Shown here piece after piece: positions 34,498 through 43,079 of a stretch of 64,000 nt of DNA. The notes under the pieces are model-generated. The model saw nothing but the letters and a program-made list of their open reading frames with translations. It ran no database searches and was not told the origin of the DNA. The stretch is from Amantichitinum ursilacus (GTDB taxonomy: Bacteria > Pseudomonadota > Gammaproteobacteria > Burkholderiales > Chitinibacteraceae). Every line of letters begins with the position of its first letter. Within the stretch, counting starts at the first letter, position 1. Location of the stretch: the NCBI RefSeq assembly GCF_001294205.1, contig NZ_LAQT01000030.1, positions 1 to 64,000 of the forward strand, read 5' to 3'. Both the position numbers and the translations under genes were made by a program.

Positions 34498-36630
34498 ATG
34501 TGGCGTAACATCAACCTCACCCGACTGGCCGGCCCTGCGCTGGTGCTGATGGTGCTGGGCATGATGATTTTGCCGCTGCCGCCGTTTGCCCTTGATATGT
34601 TCTTTACCTTCAACATCGCGATGTCGGTGGTGGTGTTGATGGTGGGCCTGTACACGCGCGAGCCGCTGGAGTTTTCGGCCTTCCCCACCGTATTGCTGTT
34701 TACCACGCTGCTGCGGCTGTCGCTGAACGTGGCGTCCACCAAGCTGGTGCTGACACAAGGCCACACTGGCGAAGGCGCGGCCGGCCAGGTCATTGATGCG
34801 TTCGGCCACGTGCTGATTGGCGGCAACCTCACCGTCGGGATCGTCTCTTTTGTCATCCTGACCATCATCAACTTCGTGGTGGTGACCAAAGGTGCGGGCC
34901 GGATCGCCGAAGTGAGCGCGCGCTTTACGCTGGATGCCATGCCCGGCAAACAGATGGCCATCGACGCCGATTTGAACGCCGGCCTGATCGGCGAAGAAGA
35001 TGCGCGCCGTCGTCGCTCCATCATCGCGCAAGAGGCCGACTTTTTCGGCTCCATGGATGGTGCGTCCAAGTTTGTTCGCGGCGATGCCGTCGCCGGTATT
35101 CTGGTTATGGTGATCAACATTGTCGGCGGCTTGATCGTCGGCATGGTGCAGCACGATATGGCCTTTGCCGACGCGGGCCGCACCTACACGCTGCTGACCA
35201 TCGGTGATGGCCTGGTGGCGCAGATTCCTTCGCTGATCATCTCGGTCGCGGCCGGTATCGTCGTGTCGCGGGTTGGCACCGACGAAGATTTGTCATCGCA
35301 ATTGCTGGGCCAGTTGTATGGCCGACCGCAGGTGATGTACATCACCGCGGGCGTGATGGCGCTGCTGGGCGTGATTCCCGGCATGCCGCACGTGGCGTTT
35401 CTCAGCATGGCGGCCATGGCGGGCGGCCTGGCCTATAACACTGCGCAACGGCTGGAACGCCAAGGCCTGGCCGTCGCGGGCCCCGGTGGCGCGGTGGTGC
35501 CGCCGGGTCAGCCCGGCGTACCACAACAACCCGGTGCGCCGGGCGCCCCGCCAGGCCAACCCGGCGCAGCGGCTCCGGCCGAACAGCCGTTGCAAGAAGT
35601 CAGCTGGAACGACGTGCAGCCGGTTGATCCGATCGGGCTGGAAGTCGGCTACCGCCTGATTCCGCTGGTGGACCGTAATCAAGATGGCGAACTGCTGCGT
35701 CGAATCCGCGGCATCCGCAAAAAGATTGCGCAAGATCTGGGTTTTCTGGTGCCCGCGGTGCATATCCGCGACAACCTCGAACTCAAACCCAACCAGTACC
35801 GTATTCAGCTCAAGGGGGTGGATGTGGGCGCAGGCGAGGCCTATGTCGGCCAGTGGCTGGCCATCAACCCCGGCAACGCCGCAGGCCAGTTGTCTGGCAC
35901 GCCCACTAAAGACCCCACCTTCGGCCTGCCCGCGGTCTGGATCGACGCCAGCCTGCGTGATCCGGCGCAATCCATGGGTTATACGGTGGTGGACGCCTCC
36001 ACTGTGGTGGGTACGCATATCTCGAATGTGCTGCAAAGCCACGCCGCCGAGTTGCTCGGCCGCGAAGAAGTGCAGGCACTGATCGACCACTTTGCCCGCG
36101 AAGCGCCCAAGCTGATCGAAGACCTGGTGCCCAAGATCATCCCGGTGGGCATCGTGCAGAAAGTGCTGCAGAACCTGCTGGAAGAAGGCATGCACATCCG
36201 CGATCTGCGCACGATCCTGGAAACGCTGGGCGAGCATGTCGGCCGCACGCAAGACGTAGATGATCTGACCGCCGCGGTGCGGGTTGCGCTCGGTCGCGCC
36301 ATCATTCATCAGTTGTTTCCGGGCGAACAGGAACTGCCCGTCATCACGCTGGAACCGCAACTCGAAAACATTCTGGTGGCCGCCGCCAGCGGTAAATCGC
36401 AAGGCGGACTGGAACCGGGCCTGGCCGAGCGTTTGCTCAAGCAGGCCTCTACCGTCACCGAAGAACTCGAAGCGCAAGGCTTTAACCCGGTGCTGATTAC
36501 GCCGGGCCAGTTGCGCCCGATGCTGAGCCGCTTTTTGCGCCGCTCGATTCCCAATCTGCGCGTGATTGCACACAACGAGATTCCGGACACCAAGTCCATC
36601 CGTATCGTCGGCGTGCTGGGCGCGGCATAA
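34498..36630 (+). CDS. flhA: Flagellar export protein FlhA
   Basis: The 710-residue protein has eight membrane helices (about 10-310) and a large cytoplasmic ring domain (about 372-710) that receives substrate-chaperone complexes. The FHIPEP-type segment is present (GAGRIAEVSARFTLDAMPGK, DADLNAGLIGEEDARRRR). The linker at residues about 328-366 is unusually rich in Pro, Gly and Gln (repeats like PGQPG and PGAPGA), looking collagen-like. The ribosome site is weak. Confidence 0.97.
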   Translation: MWRNINLTRLAGPALVLMVLGMMILPLPPFALDMFFTFNIAMSVVVLMVGLYTREPLEFSAFPTVLLFTTLLRLSLNVASTKLVLTQGHTGEGAAGQVIDAFGHVLIGGNLTVGIVSFVILTIINFVVVTKGAGRIAEVSARFTLDAMPGKQMAIDADLNAGLIGEEDARRRRSIIAQEADFFGSMDGASKFVRGDAVAGILVMVINIVGGLIVGMVQHDMAFADAGRTYTLLTIGDGLVAQIPSLIISVAAGIVVSRVGTDEDLSSQLLGQLYGRPQVMYITAGVMALLGVIPGMPHVAFLSMAAMAGGLAYNTAQRLERQGLAVAGPGGAVVPPGQPGVPQQPGAPGAPPGQPGAAAPAEQPLQEVSWNDVQPVDPIGLEVGYRLIPLVDRNQDGELLRRIRGIRKKIAQDLGFLVPAVHIRDNLELKPNQYRIQLKGVDVGAGEAYVGQWLAINPGNAAGQLSGTPTKDPTFGLPAVWIDASLRDPAQSMGYTVVDASTVVGTHISNVLQSHAAELLGREEVQALIDHFAREAPKLIEDLVPKIIPVGIVQKVLQNLLEEGMHIRDLRTILETLGEHVGRTQDVDDLTAAVRVALGRAIIHQLFPGEQELPVITLEPQLENILVAAASGKSQGGLEPGLAERLLKQASTVTEELEAQGFNPVLITPGQLRPMLSRFLRRSIPNLRVIAHNEIPDTKSIRIVGVLGAA

Positions 36631-36779
36631 ACGTTGGCTCTGGCGCGCAATCCGCTGGCAAAACCCGCATGGGCGAGTGCGAAAGCACAACGCCCGCGTA
36701 CGCCGCTTGGCGATAACCCCCTGCGCCCGCATAATGGCCCCTTGTTAAAGCATCACATGAAGATCAGCGACTGACTGCG

Positions 36780-38483
36780 ATGGTCGTAAAAAAATTCTAC
36801 GGCGCCACCACACGCGATGCCTTGCGGCAAGTTCGGGATGAACTCGGCCCCGACGCTCTGATCCTGTCCAACCGACAGGTAGCAGGCGGCGGCGTAGAGA
36901 TCATGGCCGTTGCCGATGCAGACGTCGCCGCTCTGACCAGTGTGCAAACGGTCAGCGCCTCGCCACGCGCCAGCGCGCGTGCGGCGCAGAATGGCGCGCG
37001 GCTGATGCGCTCGGCGCAAGACGAACCGACCCCGGCCGCCCCGGCCCCCATCAACCGGGCACTGGCGCGCTCTTACGCCATTCCCGATGAAGATAGCGAG
37101 CCGTCGCTGGATGATCTGCCCAGCGATGTGATTCCGGTGGGCATGCGCAGCAACCGTGGCGCACGGACTGAGGTACCCCGCAGCGAACCGTATATGGATC
37201 GCGCTGCTGCACCTGCGCCCGCGCCGATCGCCGCACCTGCTCCGATTATTCCCGCCGCCATGCCCGCAGCAACGGCGCATGGCCACAATGGCGTGCATAT
37301 GCCGGCTGAGCCGTTGGCCTCGGCCAATTGGCAAACGCCAGCCGCACCCGCGCCACGCCCGACGCCCAACCCGGCAGCCGGCCTGAATCCGCTGGCCGCG
37401 CGACCCGAACCGGTGGCGCCACGGCCTGCGCCGCGTCGTGACAGCGGTCGGCCTGCCAGCAATTTCCGCTACGAAGAAGAAAACCAGGCCCATGCGCCCA
37501 ATGGCGCAGATAAAGAAGCGATGGAAGACATCGCGCGCGAAATCCGCATGTTGCGTGGTTTGCTGGAAAGCCAGATTGCCGGCATGGCCTGGGGCGAACT
37601 GTCGCGCCATGCGCCGGAAAAACTTGAAGCCCTGCGCCAGTTGCTGGCCACCGGTTTCTGCCCCGCCTTGTCGCGCCAACTGGTCGACAAGATGCCCGAT
37701 CTGACGCTCGACGCCGGCATGCGCTGGATCAAGGCCGCGTTGTCACACAATCTGCCCACCATCGGCAACGAAGACGATCTGATTGCACGCGGCGGCATCT
37801 ACGCCTTTATCGGCCCCACCGGCGTGGGCAAAACCACCACCGTGGCCAAGCTGGCCGCGCGTTGCGCCTTGCAGCACGGCCCCGAATCGGTGGCGCTGCT
37901 GACCACCGATAGCTACCGGATCGGCGCGCAAGATCAGTTACGCATTTACGGCCGCATCATTGGCGTGCCGGTACACGACGTCAAAGACGATACCGACCTG
38001 GCGTTGACGCTGTCCGACCTGCATGACCGTCATCTGGTGCTGATCGATACCGTGGGTATGGGCCAGCGTGACCAGCGCATCAGCGAACAACTGGCAATGT
38101 TCTCACACGACCGCGTCGCCACCGTGCTGCTGCTGGCCGCCAATGCGGCGCCCGCCACGCTGGACGACGTGGCGCGCCGTTACAAAAATCCGCTGCTGGC
38201 AGGTTGCATCCTCACCAAACTGGATGAGGCGATGAGCCTGGGCGGTTGTCTGGATGTGGCTATCCGCCATCGACTGGCCTTGCAGTTCGTCACCAATGGT
38301 CAGCGCGTGCCGGAAGATCTGCATCGCGCCAATGTCGATTATCTGATCGACCGCGCATTCCGCTCGCAAGGCGACAACCCGGCCTACCAGTTGCGTCAGG
38401 ACGAATATCCCCTCTATATGGGCGCCCAGCCCGGCGTAACCGAAGCGCCGCTGGATATCCCGCCAGGCCCGCGTCGTGGCTAA
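36780..38483 (+). CDS. flhF: Flagellar SRP-like GTPase FlhF
   Basis: The 567-residue GTPase controls flagellar placement and number in polar flagellates. The N-terminal B domain (1-55, MVVKKFYGATTRDALRQVRD) is followed by a long Pro/Ala-rich disordered stretch (about 60-240) and the NG domain with P-loop GPTGVGKTT (Lys351) and DTVGMGQRD. The middle part is longer than in many FlhF proteins. It overlaps flhG by eight bases. Confidence 0.95.
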   Translation: MVVKKFYGATTRDALRQVRDELGPDALILSNRQVAGGGVEIMAVADADVAALTSVQTVSASPRASARAAQNGARLMRSAQDEPTPAAPAPINRALARSYAIPDEDSEPSLDDLPSDVIPVGMRSNRGARTEVPRSEPYMDRAAAPAPAPIAAPAPIIPAAMPAATAHGHNGVHMPAEPLASANWQTPAAPAPRPTPNPAAGLNPLAARPEPVAPRPAPRRDSGRPASNFRYEEENQAHAPNGADKEAMEDIAREIRMLRGLLESQIAGMAWGELSRHAPEKLEALRQLLATGFCPALSRQLVDKMPDLTLDAGMRWIKAALSHNLPTIGNEDDLIARGGIYAFIGPTGVGKTTTVAKLAARCALQHGPESVALLTTDSYRIGAQDQLRIYGRIIGVPVHDVKDDTDLALTLSDLHDRHLVLIDTVGMGQRDQRISEQLAMFSHDRVATVLLLAANAAPATLDDVARRYKNPLLAGCILTKLDEAMSLGGCLDVAIRHRLALQFVTNGQRVPEDLHRANVDYLIDRAFRSQGDNPAYQLRQDEYPLYMGAQPGVTEAPLDIPPGPRRG

Positions 38484-39366
38484 GGGCTGGCGCGATCAGG
38501 CGGCAGGCTTGCGCGCCCTGATCGGGCCCCGGCCTTGTCGCAGCATCAGTCTGAATGGTGGTCGCGGCGGCAGTGGCGCTACCACGCTGGCCATCAATCT
38601 AGCCGCGGCGCTGGCCGAACGCGAACGCGAAGTGCTGTTGCTGGATGAGTTTGAGGGCATGAGCAACAGCATGCATCGGCTACGCGTGGCCGGTGGCTAC
38701 GATTTCGAATCGGTCTTACGGCGTGAAGTCTCCCTGGCCGATGCGGTGGTGCTTAGTGCCGCAGGCTTTGGCATTCTGCCCATTAGCGCGCGCCCGCAAA
38801 TGCTGGCGGGCCTGAACGAACGCGAACTGGCCTGGCTGGCGACTGAATTTGAAATGCTGACGGCCGAAACCGATTTTCTGCTGCTCGACACGCGCCCCAC
38901 CACCTTGTCCGGCGTGCCCAGCCTGTCGCTGGCGGCCGATGATGTGCTGGTGATTGTGTCGCAAAACGCCGAATCGATTACCGATGCCTATGCCACGCTC
39001 AAAATCCTCTATACCGAATACGCACGGCGCGAATTCCGCATTCTGGTTAATCGCGTAGAGCGCTTGTCCGATGCCGAGATGATTTTTGAACGCATCAGCA
39101 GTGTGGCGCGCCAGTATCTGGGCGATGGCATCCGCTTGCGCCTGGTGGGTTATGTGCCCGAAGACGAATTGCTGAAACGCGCTACCCGCCTGGGCCGCAG
39201 CGTAATCGAAGCATTTCCGGACGCCGAATCCAGCCATGCCTTTCGCCAACTGGCCGATGCGATGCTGCGCTGGAAACGCTCGGGCCATCACACGGAAACG
39301 CCAGGCCATTTTGTTTACCGGCTGGTTGAAAGCAGCCGCATTCTGACCGACCGACTTCAACGCTAG
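38476..39366 (+). CDS. flhG: FlhG-like MinD/ParA ATPase with altered P-loop
   Basis: The 296-residue MinD/ParA-fold partner of FlhF limits flagellar number. It starts with GTG at 38476 inside the flhF end. The deviant Walker A reads GGRGGSGATT (28-37): the signature lysine is Arg30 and the P-loop lysine is Ala35, so ATP binding may be weak or altered, as in some CpaE/TadZ-like pseudo-ATPases. LLDEFEG, DTRPTTLSG and VLVIVSQNAESITDAYATLK keep the rest of the fold. No fliA follows; the MCE operon starts 19 bases later. Confidence 0.85.
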   Translation: MAKGWRDQAAGLRALIGPRPCRSISLNGGRGGSGATTLAINLAAALAEREREVLLLDEFEGMSNSMHRLRVAGGYDFESVLRREVSLADAVVLSAAGFGILPISARPQMLAGLNERELAWLATEFEMLTAETDFLLLDTRPTTLSGVPSLSLAADDVLVIVSQNAESITDAYATLKILYTEYARREFRILVNRVERLSDAEMIFERISSVARQYLGDGIRLRLVGYVPEDELLKRATRLGRSVIEAFPDAESSHAFRQLADAMLRWKRSGHHTETPGHFVYRLVESSRILTDRLQR

Positions 39367-39385
39367 TCCAACCCACCGGCCAACA

Positions 39386-40498
39386 ATGCCCGCAGCCTCC
39401 ACCGCCTTGCCGCCGATTGCCAGCCTGGAACTCCGCCGCGATGACGCGGGCGCTGTGCTGTATATCAGCGGCCGGCTGGATGCGCCGGGCAGCGCGCAAA
39501 TCTGGCCGCAAGCACGGCAACTGGTGCACGGCGAGATCCGTGTGGATGCCAGCGCCGTCACTTATTGCGATGGCGCGGGTCTGGCGCTGCTATATGACGT
39601 TATCCAGCGCGGCGCAACCGTCGAACACCTGCCGGATCGCTACGCCACGTTGCTGGCACAGCTTGACCCCACCACCCCGCTAAAAACTGCCCCTGCCGTC
39701 GTATCGCCGCCGTTTCTGATTGGTCTGGGGCAGCGTGCGCTTGCCGCGTGGCAACAGTTGTACCAGGCGATCGCGTTTATCGGTGAACTCAGCGCCGCCG
39801 TCGCGCTGGTGTTGCGCAATCCGCGCCAGTTGCGCCTCGGCGAAACGCTGCTGCATTGCGCCAAAGCGGGCGCGGATGCATTGCCGATTGTGGCGTTGGT
39901 GTCCTTCCTGTTGGGCGTCATTCTTGCGTTCCAGTCGGCGATCCCGATGCGGCAGTTTGGCGCGGAATTGTTTGTGGCCAATCTGGTGGGCCTGGCATTG
40001 GTGCGAGAACTCGCTCCGCTGATTACCGCCGTACTGCTGGCGGGCCGTACCGGGGCCGCGTTCGCCGCCGAGATCGGCACCATGAAGGTCAATGAAGAAA
40101 TCAACGCGCTGGTTACGCTGGGCCTGGAGCCGGTGCGCTTTCTGGTGCTGCCGCGCGTATTGGCGGTGACCTTGATGGCCCCGTTATTAACCGTGCTGGC
40201 CGAGGTGATCGGCATTTTTGGCGCCGCGCTGGTGTTGCTCACGTTCAATATTCCGTTGATGACCTCGGCCGGTCAGGTGATGGATACGGTCGGCTTTACC
40301 GATTACATCGGCGGCTTGGCCAAAGCTACTTTCTTTGGCTTTGGCGTGGCCGCCATCGGCTGCTTGCGGGGCCTAAGCACCGGCGCGGGGGCCAGCGCGG
40401 TGGGCAACAGCACCACGCGTGCGGTGGTCAGCGCCATTGTCATGCTGGTGGTCACCGATGGCTTGTTTGCCGTCGCTTTCTTCTACCTGGGCTGGTAG
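39386..40498 (+). CDS. STAS-MlaE fusion, MCE lipid-transporter permease
   Basis: The 370-residue protein has an N-terminal STAS domain (about 10-95, with VDASAVTYCDGAGLALLYDV) fused to a MlaE/YrbE-type permease (about 120-370) with GRTGAAFAAEIGTMKVNEEI as the coupling-loop signature. In E. coli the STAS part is the separate protein MlaB. It would move phospholipid between the inner membrane and an MCE ring. It is the first gene of a four-gene operon. Confidence 0.92.
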   Translation: MPAASTALPPIASLELRRDDAGAVLYISGRLDAPGSAQIWPQARQLVHGEIRVDASAVTYCDGAGLALLYDVIQRGATVEHLPDRYATLLAQLDPTTPLKTAPAVVSPPFLIGLGQRALAAWQQLYQAIAFIGELSAAVALVLRNPRQLRLGETLLHCAKAGADALPIVALVSFLLGVILAFQSAIPMRQFGAELFVANLVGLALVRELAPLITAVLLAGRTGAAFAAEIGTMKVNEEINALVTLGLEPVRFLVLPRVLAVTLMAPLLTVLAEVIGIFGAALVLLTFNIPLMTSAGQVMDTVGFTDYIGGLAKATFFGFGVAAIGCLRGLSTGAGASAVGNSTTRAVVSAIVMLVVTDGLFAVAFFYLGW

Positions 40499-40502
40499 CA
40501 CC

Positions 40503-41315
40503 ATGTCCGACGCTAATCCGCATCCCGCCACCGCCTTGCCCGACCCCGCCAGCGCGCTAACGCCTGCGCCGCGCGAGGCCATCCGCGTGGAAAACGTCAC
40601 CTGCGCCTACGGCCGCAATGTGGTGTTGCGCGATGTGTCGCTGACGGTGCAAACCGGCGAGATTCTGGTCATCCTGGGCGGCTCGGGCTGCGGCAAATCC
40701 ACGTTGCTCAAGCACATCATTGGTCTGGAAACGCCACGCAGCGGCAAAGTGTATATCGATGGGCAGAACCTGACCGATGCCCAGGGCGCGGCCCGACGCA
40801 ATATCCTGGCCGGCTTTGGCGTGGCGTATCAATCGGGCGCGCTGTTCGGCTCGATGACTGTCTTGCAAAACGTGATGCTGCCTTTACAGGAATACACACC
40901 GCTGGATGCCCCCGCGCGTGAGCTGGTGGCGCGGCTTAAACTGCGCCAGGTGGATCTGGAACAGTACGCCGACTATCTGCCGTCCGAACTCTCGGGCGGC
41001 ATGCAAAAACGCGCCGCCATCGCCCGCGCGTTGGCGCTCGACCCCGGCATTCTGTTTCTGGATGAGCCGTCTGCGGGGCTGGACCCGATCACCTCGGGCG
41101 AGCTGGATGCGCTGATCATCCGGCTGTCGCGCGTGCTGGGGCTGACGTTTGTGGTGGTCACGCATGAACTCGCCAGCATTTACGCGATTGCGGATCGGGC
41201 CATCATGCTGGATAAATCGGTGAAGGGCATCCTGGCGCAAGGCAAACCGGCCGATCTGCGCGACCATGCGACTGATCCGCGCGTAACGCGCTTTTTTAAT
41301 CGTGGAGCCGTATGA
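40503..41315 (+). CDS. MlaF-like ABC ATPase
   Basis: The 270-residue ATPase has Walker A GGSGCGKSTLL, signature LSGGMQKRAAIARALALDP and Walker B LFLDEPSAGLDPITSGELD, the MlaF pattern. The start at 40503 was chosen because it begins after the permease stop and gives the usual length; the first 27 residues are Pro/Ala rich. The end overlaps the MlaD-like gene by four bases. Confidence 0.93.
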   Translation: MSDANPHPATALPDPASALTPAPREAIRVENVTCAYGRNVVLRDVSLTVQTGEILVILGGSGCGKSTLLKHIIGLETPRSGKVYIDGQNLTDAQGAARRNILAGFGVAYQSGALFGSMTVLQNVMLPLQEYTPLDAPARELVARLKLRQVDLEQYADYLPSELSGGMQKRAAIARALALDPGILFLDEPSAGLDPITSGELDALIIRLSRVLGLTFVVVTHELASIYAIADRAIMLDKSVKGILAQGKPADLRDHATDPRVTRFFNRGAV

Positions 41316-42358
41316 CACACCCGCGGGTTTATTTTCGGCTAGGGCTGTTTGTGCTGGTGGCCGTGCTCACCGCTGCCGTATTGCTGGTGGCGTTTGGCGC
41401 GGGCCGCTGGTTTCGGCCCAGCGTAACGCTGGAAAGCTATTTCGACGAATCGGTGCAGGGGCTCGATCTGGGCAGCAAGGTGCGCTATCGCGGCGTCACC
41501 GTGGGCCAGGTCAGCAAGATTTCGTTTACCTATAACAAATACGAACAGGATCTGGCCCCCATCCAACGCCAGCAATATGTGCTGGTGGAAATGAAACTGC
41601 GGCCCGAATTATTTGGCGGCAAGGCCATGCAATTTCCCAGCCAGGACAATCTGACCCACGAAATTGTGCGTGGCCTGCGCGTACGGCTAACGCCCCAGGG
41701 CTTGACCGGCACCAGCTACATGGAAATCGATTATTTTGATCCGGCGCGCAACCCGCCGCTGCCCATCAACTGGTCGCCGCAAGAACTGTATATTCCGTCG
41801 GCGCACGGTTCGATCAGCCAGTTGATGGACGCGACGCAAGATGTGGTGACGCGCTTGCAGAAGCTGGATCTGGAAACCACCGTGCACCGGCTTAACCATC
41901 TGCTGGGCACGCTGGACGACCAGGCCGGGCAGTTGAATCTGGCGCAGATCGGCTCATCGGTGCAGCACGTTACCGACAAGATCGATCGCATTCCGGTGGA
42001 GCGCATTGCCAGCGATGGTCAGGCGCTGATCAACGAGTTGCGCAGCACCAATCAAAGCTTGAGCAACATGCTGAACGACCCGCAAGTGGCCAGCGCGCCC
42101 GCCAATCTGGCCGCCAGCGCCGAGCGCATGCGCCAGTTGCTGGACAAGCCGGAACTGGCGACGTCGCTGGAACATCTGGACGCCACTCTGCGCCGGCTGG
42201 ACCGTTTAAGCGCGGGCAAGGAAGGCGAGCTGTCCGATACGCTGACCAATCTGCACGCCGCCAGCGACGACTTGCGCGATTTGCTGGCGCGCGCCAAGGC
42301 GCAGCCGTCCAGCCTGCTGTTCAGCAGCCCGCCCACCCCCTATCCATTGCCGCGATGA
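41312..42358 (+). CDS. MlaD-like MCE-domain protein
   Basis: The 348-residue protein has one N-terminal membrane helix (8-30) and an MCE domain (about 38-130, with FDESVQGLDLGSKVRYRGVTVGQV and LTPQGLTGTSYMEIDYFD). A long helical tail (about 150-330) resembles that of PqiB/Mce proteins more than the short MlaD. It forms a periplasmic ring that shuttles lipids. It is coupled to the genes on both sides by ATGA overlaps. Confidence 0.92.
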   Translation: MTHPRVYFRLGLFVLVAVLTAAVLLVAFGAGRWFRPSVTLESYFDESVQGLDLGSKVRYRGVTVGQVSKISFTYNKYEQDLAPIQRQQYVLVEMKLRPELFGGKAMQFPSQDNLTHEIVRGLRVRLTPQGLTGTSYMEIDYFDPARNPPLPINWSPQELYIPSAHGSISQLMDATQDVVTRLQKLDLETTVHRLNHLLGTLDDQAGQLNLAQIGSSVQHVTDKIDRIPVERIASDGQALINELRSTNQSLSNMLNDPQVASAPANLAASAERMRQLLDKPELATSLEHLDATLRRLDRLSAGKEGELSDTLTNLHAASDDLRDLLARAKAQPSSLLFSSPPTPYPLPR

Positions 42359-42975
42359 TGCCCATGCGTACTCTTTTATCTTTGCTGAACGTGGCGCGCG
42401 TGGGGGCGATGGCCTTGCTGCTGACGCTGGCCGCCTGCGCCTCCAACCCGCCGCCGCCCGAAACCTATCATCTGCAAGCGCAACGCAAAGGCCCGCCCTA
42501 CCCGGTGCGCTTTAATGACACCGTGCTGATTACGCCGCCGCGCGCGCTGCCGCTGTATGCCAGCAACAACTTTGTGTACCAGGAAGGGCCGCAGCGCTTT
42601 GCGCAAGACCCGTTCCGCTTGTACAGCGCCACACTGCCGCAGGCCTTGCAAGAGCAACTGGTGATCTGGCTGGGCGGCAGCGGCCTGTTTGCGCATGCAG
42701 TGCCGATGGCTTCGACGCAAGCGCGTTTTGTGCTGGAGAGCGACATCCGCGAAGTGGTGGTGGATGTGCGGCCGGATGTGCCGCATACCGCGCAGGTGCA
42801 ATGGCATGCGCGCTTGCGCGATACCCAGACAGGCGCGTATTTGCTTGATCGCACGTTTATGGGCCAGAGCGTGGCGACCAGTCCGCTGGATGGCGCCAGT
42901 CTGATCGCAGCGCAATCGGAAGCGTTAGCGCAATCGCTGCAAGGCCTGGAGGCCGCGCTGTTGACGTTGCAATAA
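42355..42975 (+). CDS. ABC-type transport auxiliary lipoprotein, PqiC-like
   Basis: The 206-residue lipoprotein has lipobox LTLAAC, with the lipidated Cys at about 28, and the PqiC/DUF330 fold (ETYHLQA..., VLITPPRALPLYASNNFVYQ, LLDRTFMGQSVAT). It probably anchors the MCE tunnel to the outer membrane, as PqiC does in the PqiABC system. Its presence places this operon between the Mla and Pqi types. Confidence 0.88.
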   Translation: MMPMRTLLSLLNVARVGAMALLLTLAACASNPPPPETYHLQAQRKGPPYPVRFNDTVLITPPRALPLYASNNFVYQEGPQRFAQDPFRLYSATLPQALQEQLVIWLGGSGLFAHAVPMASTQARFVLESDIREVVVDVRPDVPHTAQVQWHARLRDTQTGAYLLDRTFMGQSVATSPLDGASLIAAQSEALAQSLQGLEAALLTLQ

Positions 42976-43079
42976 GCACGCGCCGCGCTGACACCGCGAC
43001 AGCCGCATTGCCTGGCGTGCGCCCCAGCGCCGACAACATCCATTAGAATGGCTGTTGTTTCCTGTAAGTCGAGATTCTC

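Noticed and set aside
34480-34509. Nine-codon leader frame overlapping the flhA start
   Set aside because: It has no ribosome site of its own and no sign of conservation that I can judge; most likely chance.
35293-36732. Long antisense frame over flhA
   Set aside because: A by-product of G+C-rich third positions in flhA; composition is Arg/Gln/His rich without any recognisable domain.
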